NCBI GenBank assembly: GCA_949775045.1
Contig: OX459104.1
Location: 7,605,427-7,669,426, forward strand
DNA: 64,000 nucleotides
Direction: 5' to 3'
Source: Metridium senile
Lineage: Eukaryota > Cnidaria > Anthozoa > Actiniaria > Metridiidae
The position numbers and the translations under genes are program-made. Shown here in pieces: positions 46,233 to 60,474 of this stretch (position 1 is the stretch's first letter; each line of letters begins with the position of its first letter). Below the pieces are notes generated by a model that saw only the letters and a list, made by a program, of their open reading frames with translations, ran no database searches and was not told the origin of the DNA.

Positions 46233-49200
46233 AACAATCCGGCCACGGCAAAAGGCTGTTGAGGCAAATGTTGAAGACGATTCGGCGATTGAGCAACGGC
46301 AGCTAGCCGTGAAACAACGAACTTTAAAGCATTCTTACAATGTTTGTTTATAGTAAAATATCACCTTTCTTTCTAATAGATTGGCATCATTGAAATAAAA
46401 GTAAGCTCTAAAGACATCATAAGCTAAGAGCTTCAAAATGAAGCTTTTCAGAATTATTTTGGTGAACTGAGTCTAAATGGAGTTCAAGCGATCGATCGAA
46501 AACACAATGTTTATATAACGTAACGGCCTGTTTATACGCTGACTGATAGCTTGTTTTACCTTCAAAGTTCGACGGATTGCTGAGAAGTTTCGATCAAAAG
46601 AACATTATCACTCTTTAAAAAGATTTGATTATTATAAAACTGAGTGAACTGTTTAAAATTCATAAAGTACAGCGAAACCAAACGAAGTGATTGTTGATCG
46701 ATAAAAATGAGCGTCGGCCGAGCGACGAACGTTTATGTTTTTGAACGTTATTTTGACAGGCAAACTCAAAACAATTCTCATGTGTATGGTATTAGACGAT
46801 AAAATAATATTATAGTAAGTTTCTTTTAGGTTTTGAGAATGTCGGCGAACTGGTTACTGACTGTCGGCGAATCGACTCGAGTAGTGTCGCGAATCGACTC
46901 GAGTGTCGGCGAACTGGTTGACGGCGAACTGCCATGTCGGCGAAACGACCGGTTACCCCTTCTAAAGGTGTCCGACTGGTCGTCCCCTGCGGTTTTCTTC
47001 TTTATAGTCTATAATCAAGAACGTTTATATTTGAAAACATAGTTTAGACATGACTGCAGCTATACTCTGAAAAAACTACCTGATAGTATGTAGCAATACA
47101 GTATTATAACGTTGGTCTGGCCTTCATCTAAGCTAAATAGATTTCCGAAGTTTACGAACTATAATGTACTAATTTCTTTGTTTTACAAACTGTTAATTAT
47201 ATATCAAGTCTTTTATGTAGAGAAAATTTCTAATTTCTTAGTTATATAAACTGTTATCTGTCAGGTCCATTATGTAAAGAACATTTCTAATTTTTTAGTT
47301 TATAAACTGTCAAGTCCATTATGTAAATAACATTTCTAATTTCTTAGTTTATAAACTGTTATGTGCAAGGTTAAAACATCCTTATGTTTGTGTAATGCCC
47401 AATCAAAAACTTTTGATAGTAATATAAATATTTTATTTATAGTCTCACATGTTTATTTTCACACCCCGCTGTAATGGAATGTCACATCGAACAATAGCCT
47501 TTTGTTAATTCAATTGAAATCATCAGTACATGCTTGACAAATTTATTTAATTAACATTTGATATTAATTGCATAAATACTAGAGCCTTTCTGTAGAATAT
47601 GTTTTTATATTTTATTGAATTAGTATGTTCTTAAAATAAAATTATTACAAAGTTGTATCGTTGCCTTTAGTTATTTTGCAAAGAAGAAAGTTTTTACAAT
47701 TAAATTTTCGTCAGGAACATGGGTGTTATTATTGAGATATTTTGGGCATTTATCTAAACATGAATAATCGTGGTGTTGACAATCATTATCATAATCAGGA
47801 GCATGTAGGTTATTGTTGAGATATGGACATCTAAACACCACTAAATTGAGGTTCTTACATTAAATCATTCTCAACAGGAAAATGAGGGTTTTTATGTTTA
47901 CAGATTCTCTTTTTATTGATTTTCTAATCGACCATGATATCATTCATAACAATTTGATTATTATTATATTTGTTATATCAATAATTCCTTATCAAGATTT
48001 ACGTCATGGTAAAAGTATGTAGTATATCACGACGTGATGCAAAGCCAACACCCATATTCAGAAGTTTCGAGAAGTCGGACACTCCTTCAGCAAGTTGGCA
48101 CAAAATTTGACTAGAATCAAATTGTCTCGCTATAAATTATAACCACAAAAGGCTATTTCACAATGCAAGCTGACTCTGGTTAAGGTATGTTTGAGATTTG
48201 TAATCTTTGAGTTATTTTAGGCTGAACATACAAAACTATTATGGTTAGATTCGATCCATAATTAACACGTATGATCGTCGTAAACAACTTTCTAGTGGCT
48301 GCTATAAACATGTGAAATACGCTTTAGTTTACTGATTTAGCAACATTACTTTCTATTTCTTTTTTTACATAAGTTATCCCCAAGTTTTTGACACATTACA
48401 CGGATTATTTCATAATATACTCTTTGATTCTTGTAACAAACTTAAAACTGTTCGTATGGTTGAATGGTTCTTAAAGAGTTCGCTGGCTATTGCACTCTAT
48501 CTGAGGTTCGGTTAGGTTTATAACAAGTCAACAAACGGCAAACAACCGATCGCCTTTTCTGGCCTATCTTTTTGAACTTGTTTAGAAGATATATACAAAG
48601 CACAGCTGAGAAACCGGCAAACAGTATTAACCCTATACAATGTTAACGACCCAAACTTTTTCTTATTAGCTTCCTCACCACATCAAGTTTCAAGCTCGAT
48701 TGTTTGCCATAATTGCAAAATGATGACTTGTTTACAAAAAAATAAATTAGTTAATTGTTAATAAGTGTATGGGTATTGGGTTTAAATAAAACCCCTAGGT
48801 TTATTATATAATTCAGGCTTCTCGCATCTCTTTTGATGATCTCTCTGACCTTCTAAAGCTGTGCGAATGGTCGTTCCCTGCGGTTTTCTTCTTTATAGTC
48901 TATAATCAAGAACGTTTATATTTGAAAACATAGTTTAGACATGCCTGCAGCTATACTCTGAAAAAACTACCTGATAGTATGTAGCAATACAGTATTATAA
49001 CGTTGGTCTGGCCTTCATCTAAGCTAAATAGATTTCCGAAGTTTACGAACTATAATGTACTAATTTCTTTGTTTTACAAACTGTTAATTATATATCAAGT
49101 CTTTTATGTAGAGAAAATTTCTAATTTCTTAGTTATATAAACTGTTATCTGTCAGGTCCATTATGTAAAGAACATTTCTAATTTTTTAGTTTATAAACTG

Positions 49201-52200
49201 TCAAGTCCATTATGTAAATAACATTTCTAATTTCTTAGTTTATAAACTGTTATGTGCAAGGTTAAAACATCCTTATGTTTGTGTAATGCCCAATCAAAAA
49301 CTTTTGATAGTAATATAAATATTTTATTTATAGTCTCACATGTTTATTTTCACACCCCGCTGTAATGGAATGTCACATCGAACAATAACCTTTTGTTAAT
49401 TCAATTGAAATCATCAGTACATGCTTGACAAACTTATTTAATTAACATTTGATATTAATTGCATAAATACTAGAGCCTTTCTGTAGAATATGTTTTTATA
49501 TTTTATTGAATTAGTATGTTCTTAAAATAAAATTATTACAAAGTTGTATCGTTGCCTTTAGTTATTTTGCAAAGAAGAAAGTTTTTACAATTAAATTTTC
49601 GTCAGGAACATGGGTGTTATTATTGAGATATTTTGGGCATTTATCTAAACATGAATAATCGTGGTGTTGACAATCATTATCATAATCAGGAGCATGTAGG
49701 TTATTGTTGAGATATGGACATCTAAACACCACTAAATTGAGGTTCTTACATTAAATCATTCTCAACAGGAAAATGAGGGTTTTTATGTTTACAGATTCTC
49801 TTTTTATTGATTTTCTAATCGACCATGATATCATTCATAACAATTTGATTATTATTATATTTGTTATATCAATAATTCCTTATCAAGATTTACGTCATGG
49901 TAAAAGTATGTAGTATATCACGACGTGATGCAAAGCCAACACCCATATTCAGAAGTTTCGAGAAGTCGGACACTCCTTCAGCAAGTTGGCACAAAATTTG
50001 ACTAGAATCAAATTGTCTCGCTATAAATTATAACCACAAAAGGCTATTTCACAATGCAAGCTGACTCTGGTTAAGGTATGTTTGAGATTTGTAATCTTTG
50101 AGTTATTTTAGGCTGAACATACAAAACTATTATGGTTAGATTCGATCCATAATTAACACGTATGATCGTCGTAAACAACTTTCTAGTGGCTGCTATAAAC
50201 ATGTGAAATACGCTTTAGTTTACTGATTTAGCAACATTACTTTCTATTTCTTTTTTTACATAAGTTATCCCCAAGTTTTTGACACATTACACGGATTATT
50301 TCATAATATACTCTTTGATTCTTGTAACAAACTTAAAACTGTTCGTATGGTTGAATGGTTCTTAAAGAGTTCGCTGGCTATTGCACTCTATCTGAGGTTC
50401 GGTTAGGTTTATAACAAGTCAACAAACGGCAAACAACCGATCGCCTTTTCTGGCCTATCTTTTTGAACTTGTTTAGAAGATATATACAAAGCACAGCTGA
50501 GAAACCGGCAAACAGTATTAACCCTATACAATGTTAACGACCCAAACTTTTTCTTATTAGCTTCCTCACCACATCAAGTTTCAAGCTCGATTGTTTGCCA
50601 TAATTGCAAAATGATGACTTGTTTACAAAAAAATAAATTAGTTAATTGTTAATAAGTGTATGGGTATTGGGTTTAAATAAAACCCCTAGGTTTATTATAT
50701 AATTCAGGCTTCTCGCATCTCTTTTGATGATCTCTCTGACCTTCTAAAGCTGTGCGAATGGTCGTTCCCTGCGGTTTTCTTCTTTATAGTCTATAATCAA
50801 GAACGTTTATATTTGAAAACATAGTTTAGACATGCCTGCAGCTATACTCTGAAAAAACTACCTGATAGTATGTAGCAATACAGTATTATAACGTTGGTCT
50901 GGCCTTCATCTAAGCTAAATAGATTTCCGAAGTTTACGAACTATAATGTACTAATTTCTTTGTTTTACAAACTGTTAATTATATATCAAGTCTTTTATGT
51001 AGAGAAAATTTCTAATTTCTTAGTTATATAAACTGTTATCTGTCAGGTCCATTATGTAAAGAACATTTCTAATTTTTTAGTTTATAAACTGTCAAGTCCA
51101 TTATGTAAATAACATTTCTAATTTCTTAGTTTATAAACTGTTATGTGCAAGGTTAAAACATCCTTATGTTTGTGTAATGCCCAATCAAAAACTTTTGATA
51201 GTAATATAAATATTTTATTTATAGTCTCACATGTTTATTTTCACACCCCGCTGTAATGGAATGTCACATCGAACAATAACCTTTTGTTAATTCAATTGAA
51301 ATCATCAGTACATGCTTGACAAACTTATTTAATTAACATTTGATATTAATTGCATAAATACTAGAGCCTTTCTGTAGAATATGTTTTTATATTTTATTGA
51401 ATTAGTATGTTCTTAAAATAAAATTACTGCAAAGTTGTATCGTTGCCTTTAGTTATTTTGCAAAGAAGAAAGTTTTTACAATTAAATTTTTGTCAGGAAC
51501 ATGGGTGTTATTATTGAGATATTTTGGGCATTTATCTAAACATGAATAATCGTGGTGTTGAAAATCATTATCATAATCAGGAGCATGTAGGCTATTGTTG
51601 AGATATGGACATCTAAACACCACTAAATTGAGGTTTTTACATTAAATCATTCTCAACAGGAAAATGAGGGTTTTTATGTTTACAGATTCTCTTTTTATTG
51701 GTTTTCTAATCGACCATGATATCATTCATAACAATTTGATTATTATTATATTTGTTATATCAATAATTCCTTATCAAGAGTTACGTCATGGTAAAAGTAT
51801 GTAGTATATCACGACGTGATGCAAAGCCAACACCCATATTCAGAAGTTTCGAGAAGTCGGACACTCCTTCAGCAAGTTGGCACAAAATTTGACTAGAATC
51901 AAATTGTCTCGCTATAAATTATAACCACAAAAGGCTATTTCACAATGCAAGCTGACTCTGGTTAAGGTATGTTTGAGATTTGTAATCTTTGAGTTTATTT
52001 TAGGCTGAACATACAAAACTATTATGGTTAGATTCGATCCATAATTAACACGTATGATCGTCGTAAACAACTTTCTAGTGGCTGCTATAAACATGTGAAA
52101 TACGCTTTAGTTTACTGATTTAGCAACATTACTTTCTATTTCTTTTTTTACATAAGTTATCCCCAAGTTTTTGACACATTACACGGATTATTTCATAATA

Positions 52201-55200
52201 TACTCTTTGATTCTTGTAACAAACTTAAAACTGTTCGTATGGTTGAATGGTTCTTAAAGAGTTCGCTGGCTATTGCACTCTATCTGAGGTTCGGTTAGGT
52301 TTATAACAAGTCAACAAACGGCAAACAACCGGTCGCCTTTTCTGGCCTATCTTTTTGAACTTGTTTAGAAGATATATACAAAGCACAGCTGAGAAACCGG
52401 CAAACAGTATTAACCCTATACAATGTTAACGACCCAAACTTTTTCTTATTAGCTTCCTCACCACATCAAGTTTCAAGCTCGATTGTTTGCCATAATTGCA
52501 AAATGATGACTTGTTTACAAAAAAATAAATTAGTTAATTGTTAATAAGTGTATGGGTATTGGGTTTAAATAAAAACCCTAGGTTTATTATATAATTCAGG
52601 CTTCTCGCATCTCTTTTGATGATCTCTCTGACCTTCTAAAGCTGTGCGAATGGTCGTTCCCTGCGGTTTTCTTCTTTATAGTCTATAATCAAGAACGTTT
52701 ATATTTGAAAACATAGTTTAGACATGACTGCAGCTATACTCTGAAAAAACTACCTGATAGTATGTAGCAATACAGTATTATAACGTTGGTCTGGCCTTCA
52801 TCTAAGCTAAATAGATTTCCGAAGTTTAAGAACTATAATGTACTAATTTCTTTGTTTTACAAACTGTTAATTATATATCAAGTCTTTTATGTAGAGAAAA
52901 TTTCTAATTTCTTAGTTATATAAACTGTTATCTGTCAGGTCCATTATGTAAAGAACATTTCTATTTTTTTAGTTTATAAACTGTCAAGTCCATTATGTAA
53001 ATAACATTTCTAATTTCTTAGTTTATAAACTGTTATGTGCAAGGTTAAAACATCCTTATGTTTGTGTAATGCCCAATCAAAAACTTTTGATAGTAATATA
53101 AATATTTTATTTATAGTCTCACATGTTTATTTTCACACCCCGCTGTAATGGAATGTCACATCGAACAATAACCTTTTGTTAATTCAATTGAAATCATCAG
53201 TACATGCTTGACAAATTTATTTAATTAACATTTGATATTAATTGCATAAATACTAGAGCCTTTCTGTAGAATATGTTTTTATATTTTATTGAATTAGTAT
53301 GTTCTTAAAATAAAATTATTACAAAGTTGTATCGTTGCCTTTAGTTATTTTGCAAAGAAGAAAGTTTTTACAATTAAATTTTCGTCAGGAACATGGGTGT
53401 TATTATTGAGATATTTTGGGCATTTATCTAAACATGAATAATCGTGGTGTTGACAATCATTATCATAATCAGGAGCATGTAGGTTATTGTTGAGATATGG
53501 ACATCTAAACGCCACTAAATTGAGGTTTTTACATTAAATCATTCTCAACAGGAAAATGAGGGTTTTTATGTTTACAGATTCTCTTTTTATTGATTTTCTA
53601 ATCGACCATGATATCATTCATAACAATTTGATTATTATTATATTTGTTATATCAATAATTCCTTATAAAGAGTTACGTCATGGTAAAAGTATGTAGTATA
53701 TCAAGACGTGATGCAAAGCCAACACCCATATTCAGAAGGTTCGAGAAGTCGAACACTCCTTCAGCAAGTTTGCACAAAATTTGACTAGAATCAAATTGTC
53801 TCGCTATAAATTATAACCACAAAAGGCTATTTCACAATGCAAGCTGACTCTGGTTAAGGTATGTTTGAGATTTGTAATCTTTGAGTTTATTTTAGCCTGA
53901 ACATACAAAACTATTATGTCTAGATTCGATCCATAATTAATACGTATGATCGTCGTAAACAATTTTCTAGTGGCTGCTATAAACATGTGAAATACGCTTT
54001 AGTTTACTGATTTAGCAACATTACTTTCTATTTCTTTTTTTACATAAGTTATCCCCAAGTTATTGACACATTACACGGATTATTTCATAATATACTCTTT
54101 GATTCTTGTAACAAACTTAAAACTGTTCGTATGGTTGAATGGTTCTTAAAGAGTTCGCTGGCTATTGCACTCTATCTGAGGTTCGGTTAGGTTTATAACA
54201 AGTCAACAAACGGCAAACAACCGGTCGCCTTTTCTGGCCTATCTTTTTGAACTTGTTTAGAAGATATATACAAAGCACAGCTGAGAAACCGGCAAACAGT
54301 ATTAACCCTATACAATGTTAACGACCCAAACTTTTTCTTATTAGCTTCCTCACCACATCAAGTTTCAAGCTCGATTGTTTGCCATAATTGCAAAATGATG
54401 ACTTGTTTACAAAAAAATAAATTAGTTAATTGTTAATAAGTGTATGGGTATTGGGTTTAAATAAAACCCCTAGGTTTATTATATAATTCAGGCTTCTCGC
54501 ATCTCTTTTGATGATCTCTCTGACCTTCTAAAGCTGTGCGAATGGTCGTTCCCTGCGGTTTTCTTCTTTATAGTCTATAATCAAGAACGTTTATATTTGA
54601 AAACATAGTTTAGACATGCCTGCTTCTATACTCTGAAAAAACTACCTGATAGTATGTAGCAATACAGTATTATAACGTTGGTCTGGCCTTCATCTAAGCT
54701 AAATAGATTTCCGAAGTTTACGAACTATAATGTACTAATTTCTTTGTTTTACAAACTGTTAATTATATATCAAGTCTTTTATGTAGAGAAAATTTCTAAT
54801 TTCTTAGTTATATAAACTGTTATCTGTCAGGTCCATTATGTAAAGAACATTTCTAATTTTTTAGTTTATAAACTGTCAAGTCCATTATGTAAATAACATT
54901 TCTAATTACTTAGTTTATAAACTGTTATGTGCAAGGTTAAAACATCCTTATGTTTGTGTAATGCCCAATCAAAAACTTTTGATAGTAATATAAATATTTT
55001 ATTTATAGTCTCACATGTTTATTTTCACACCCCGCTGTAATGGAATGTCACATCGAACAATAACCTTTTGTTAATTCAATTGAAATCATCAGTACATGCT
55101 TGACAAACTTATTTAATTAACATTTGATATTAATTGCATAAATACTAGAGCCTTTCTGTAGAATATGTTTTTATATTTTATTGAATTAGTATGTTCTTAA

Positions 55201-56817
55201 AATAAAATTACTGCAAAGTTGTATCGTTGCCTTTAGTTATTTTGCAAAGAAGAAAGTTTTTACAATTAAATTTTTGTCAGGAACATGGGTGTTATTATTG
55301 AGATATTTTGGGCATTTATCTAAACATGAATAATCGTGGTGTTGAAAATCATTATCATAATCAGGAGCATGTAGGCTATTGTTGAGATATGGACATCTAA
55401 ACACCACTAAATTGAGGTTTTTACATTAAATCATTCTCAACAGGAAAATGAGGGTTTTTATGTTTACAGATTCTCTTTTTATTGGTTTTCTAATCGACCA
55501 TGATATCATTCATAACAATTTGATTATTATTATATTTGTTATATCAATAATTCCTTATCAAGAGTTACGTCATGGTAAAAGTATGTAGTATATCACGACG
55601 TGATGCAAAGCCAACACCCATATTCAGAAGTTTCGAGAAGTCGGACACTCCTTCAGCAAGTTGGCACAAAATTTGACTAGAATCAAATTGTCTCGCTATA
55701 AATTATAACCACAAAAGGCAATTTCACAATGCAAGCTGACTCTGGTTAAGGTATGTTTGAGATTTGTAATCTTTGAGTTTATTTTAGCCTGAACATACAA
55801 AACTATTATCTCTAGATTCGATCCATAATTAACACGTATGATCGTCGTAAACAACTTTCTAGTGGCTGCTATAAACATGTGAAATACGCTTTAGTTTACA
55901 GATTTAGCAACATTACTTTCTGTTTCTTTTTTTACATAAGTTATCCCCAAGTTTTTGACACATTATACGGATTATTTCATAATATACTCTTTGATTCTTG
56001 TAACAAACTTAAAACTGTTCGTATGGTTTAATGGTTCTTAAAGAGTTCGCTGGCTATTGCACTCTATCTGAGGTTCGGTTAGGTTAATAACAAGTCAACA
56101 AACGGCAAACAACCGGTCGCCTTTTCTGGCCTATCTTTTTGAACTTCTTTAGAAGATACAAAGCACCGCTGAGAAACCGGCAAACACTATGAACCTTATA
56201 CAATGTTAACGACCCAAACTTTTTCTTATTAGCTTCCTCACCACATCAAGTTTCAAGCTCGATTGTTTGCCATAATTGCAAAATGATGACTTGTTTACAA
56301 AAAAATAAATTAGTTAATTGTTAATAAGTGTATGGGTATTGGGTTTAAATAAAACCCCTAGGTTTATTATATAATTCAGGCTTCTCGCATCTCTTTTGAT
56401 GATCTCTCTGACCTTCTAAAGCTGTGCGAATGGTCGTTCCCTGCGGTTTTCTTCTTTATAGTCTATAATCAAGAACGTTTATATTTGAAAACATAGTTTA
56501 GACATGCCTGCAGCTATACTCTGAAAAAACTACCTGATAGTATGTAGCAATACAGTATTATAACGTTGGTCTGGCCTTCATCTAAGCTAAATAGATTTCC
56601 GAAGTTTACGAACTATAATGTACTAATTTCTTTGTTTTACAAACTGTTAATTATATATCAAGTCTTTTATGTAGAGAAAATTTCTAATTTCTTAGTTATA
56701 TAAACTGTTATCTGTCAGGTCCATTATGTAAAGAACATTTCTAATTTTTTAGTTTATAAACTGTCAAGTCCATTATGTAAATAACATTTCTAATTTCTTA
56801 GTTTATAAACTGTTATG

Positions 56818-57082
56818 TTTGGGCATGAAAAAACATTAACTTCTTTTAAATCAAAATTGAAAACATTTCTTTTCAAACACTTTTATGATTAGAACGATAT
56901 ACACATATAACTATATATATTTTTTATTTATGCAATAATTATGATTATATTTATAACATGTACATAACCATTTTATATCATACATCCACATATATATTTT
57001 TTAAAATTTGTAAAGAGCATTGAGACTTTTGTTAAATGCGCTGTTTTAAGAATTAAATTTATTTATTTATTATTTATTTATG
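56818..57082 (+). mobile_element. 5'-truncated LINE 3' end inserted in a satellite unit
   Basis: Encodes KTLTSFKSKLKTFLFKHFYD then TAG, a typical CR1/L2-type polymerase end, followed by a 3' UTR with AATGCGCT and a terminal (ATTT)n tail. TTATG-like sequence flanks both sides. Neighbouring units provide the empty site (ACTGTTATGTGCAAGG). Confidence 0.85.
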
Positions 57083-60000
57083 TGCAAGGTTAAAACATCC
57101 TTATGTTTGTGTAATGCCCAATCAAAAACTTTTGATAGTAATATAAATATTTTATTTATAGTCTCACATGTTTATTTTCACACCCCGCTGTAATGGAATG
57201 TCACATAGAACAATAGCCTTTTGTTAATTCAATTGAAATCATCAGTACATGCTTGACAAATTTATTTAATTAACATTTGATATTAATTGCATAAATACTA
57301 GAGCCTTTCTGTAGAATATGTTTTTATATTTTATTGAATTAGTATGTTCTTAAAATAAAATTATTACAAAGTTGTATCGTTGCCTTTAGTTATTTTGCAA
57401 AGAAGAAAGTTTTTACAATTAAATTTTCGTCAGGAACATGGGTGTTATTATTGAGATATTTTGGGCATTTATCTAAACATGAATAATCGTGGTGTTGACA
57501 ATCATTATCATAATCAGGAGCATGTAGGTTATTGTTGAGATATGGACATCTAAACGCCACTAAATTGAGGTTTTTACATTAAATCATTCTCAACAGGAAA
57601 ATGAGGGTTTTTATGTTTACAGATTCTCTTTTTATTGATTTTCTAATCGACCATGATATCATTCATAACAATTTGATTATTATTATATTTGTTATATCGA
57701 TAATTCCTTATAAAGAGTTACGTCATGGTAAAAGTATGTAGTATATCAAGACGTGATGCAAAGCCAACACCCATATTCAGAAGGTTCGAGAAGTCGAACA
57801 CTCCTTCAGCAAGTTTGCACAAAATTTGACTAGAATCAAATTGTCTCGCTATAAATTATAACCACAAAAGGCTATTTCACAATGCAAGCTGACTCTGGTT
57901 AAGGTATGTTTGAGATTTGTAATCTTTGAGTTTATTTTAGCCTGAACATACAAAACTATTATGTCTAGATTCGATCCATAATTAATACGTATGATCGTCG
58001 TAAACAATTTTCTAGTGGCTGCTATAAACATGTGAAATACGCTTTAGTTTACTGATTTAGCAACATTACTTTCTATTTCTTTTTTTACATAAGTTATCCC
58101 CAAGTTATTGACACATTACACGGATTATTTCATAATATACTCTTTGATTCTTGTAACAAACTTAAAACTGTTCGTATGGTTGAATGGTTCTTAAAGAGTT
58201 CGCTGGCTATTGCACTCTATCTGAGGTTCGGTTAGGTTTATAACAAGTCAACAAACGGCAAACAACCGGTCGCCTTTTCTGGCCTATCTTTTTGAACTTG
58301 TTTAGAAGATATATACAAAGCACAGCTGAGAAACCGGCAAACAGTATTAACCCTATACAATGTTAACGACCCAAACTTTTTCTTATTAGCTTCCTCACCA
58401 CATCAAGTTTCAAGCTCGATTGTTTGCCATAATTGCAAAATGATGACTTGTTTACAAAAAAATAAATTAGTTAATTGTTAATAAGTGTATGGGTATTGGG
58501 TTTAAATAAAACCCCTAGGTTTATTATATAATTCAGGCTTCTCGCATCTCTTTTGATGATCTCTCTGACCTTCTAAAGCTGTGCGAATGGTCGTTCCCTG
58601 CGGTTTTCTTCTTTATAGTCTATAATCAAGAACGTTTATATTTGAAAACATAGTTTAGACATGCCTGCTTCTATACTCTGAAAAAACTACCTGATAGTAT
58701 GTAGCAATACAGTATTATAACGTTGGTCTGGCCTTCATCTAAGCTAAATAGATTTCCGAAGTTTACGAACTATAATGTACTAATTTCTTTGTTTTACAAA
58801 CTGTTAATTATATATCAAGTCTTTTATGTAGAGAAAATTTCTAATTTCTTAGTTATATAAACTGTTATCTGTCAGGTCCATTATGTAAAGAACATTTCTA
58901 ATTTTTTAGTTTATAAACTGTCAAGTCCATTATGTAAATAACATTTCTAATTACTTAGTTTATAAACTGTTATGTGCAAGGTTAAAACATCCTTATGTTT
59001 GTGTAATGCCCAATCAAAAACTTTTGATAGTAATATAAATATTTTATTTATAGTCTCACATGTTTATTTTCACACCCCGCTGTAATGGAATGTCACATCG
59101 AACAATAACCTTTTGTTAATTCAATTGAAATCATCAGTACATGCTTGACAAACTTATTTAATTAACATTTGATATTAATTGCATAAATACTAGAGCCTTT
59201 CTGTAGAATATGTTTTTATATTTTATTGAATTAGTATGTTCTTAAAATAAAATTACTGCAAAGTTGTATCGTTGCCTTTAGTTATTTTGCAAAGAAGAAA
59301 GTTTTTACAATTAAATTTTTGTCAGGAACATGGGTGTTATTATTGAGATATTTTGGGCATTTATCTAAACATGAATAATCGTGGTGTTGAAAATCATTAT
59401 CATAATCAGGAGCATGTAGGCTATTGTTGAGATATGGACATCTAAACACCACTAAATTGAGGTTTTTACATTAAATCATTCTCAACAGGAAAATGAGGGT
59501 TTTTATGTTTACAGATTCTCTTTTTATTGGTTTTCTAATCGACCATGATATCATTCATAACAATTTGATTATTATTATATTTGTTATATCAATAATTCCT
59601 TATCAAGAGTTACGTCATGGTAAAAGTATGTAGTATATCACGACGTGATGCAAAGCCAACACCCATATTCAGAAGTTTCGAGAAGTCGGACACTCCTTCA
59701 GCAAGTTGGCACAAAATTTGACTAGAATCAAATTGTCTCGCTATAAATTATAACCACAAAAGGCTATTTCACAATGCAAGCTGACTCTGGTTAAGGTATG
59801 TTTGAGATTTGTAATCTTTGAGTTTATTTTAGGCTGAACATACAAAACTATTATGGTTAGATTCGATCCATAATTAACACGTATGATCGTCGTAAACAAC
59901 TTTCTAGTGGCTGCTATAAACATGTGAAATACGCTTTAGTTTACTGATTTAGCAACATTACTTTCTATTTCTTTTTTTACATAAGTTATCCCCAAGTTTT

Positions 60001-60474
60001 TGACACATTACACGGATTATTTCATAATATACTCTTTGATTCTTGTAACAAACTTAAAACTGTTCGTATGGTTGAATGGTTCTTAAAGAGTTCGCTGGCT
60101 ATTGCACTCTATCTGAGGTTCGGTTAGGTTTATAACAAGTCAACAAACGGCAAACAACCGGTCGCCTTTTCTGGCCTATCTTTTTGAACTTCTTTAGAAG
60201 ATACAAAGCACCGCTGAGAAACCGGCAAACACTATGAACCTTATACAATGTTCACGATCCAAAATTCTTCTTATTAGCTTCCTCACCACATCAAGTTTCA
60301 AGCTCGATTGTTTGCCATAATTGCAAAATGATGACTTGTTTACAAAAAAATAAATTAGTTAATTGTTAATAAGTGTATGGGTATTGGGTTTAAATAAAAC
60401 CCCTAGGTTTATTATATAATTCAGGCTTCTCGCATCTCTTTTGATGATCTCTCTGACCTTCTAAAGCTGTGCGA

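Larger units (their letters stand above)
40069..46957. mobile_element. 6.9-kb foldback element with 8-bp target duplication
   Basis: CCTTCTAA at 40061-40068 and 46958-46965 flanks the element; uninterrupted monomers read GACCTTCTAAAGCTGTG. Ends are GATTACCAGTCGTTTCGCCG and the complement of (G)GGTAACCGGTCGTTTCGCCG. Terminal zones carry many TTCGCCGACA motifs. Inverted similarity runs from 40069-42217 to 44655-46957 with internal differences; the ~2.4-kb centre holds a MITE, a LINE fragment and an orphan exon. An 8-bp duplication fits hAT-like or P-like insertion. Short frames in the terminal repeats (for example 40091-40480) look fortuitous. Confidence 0.8.
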
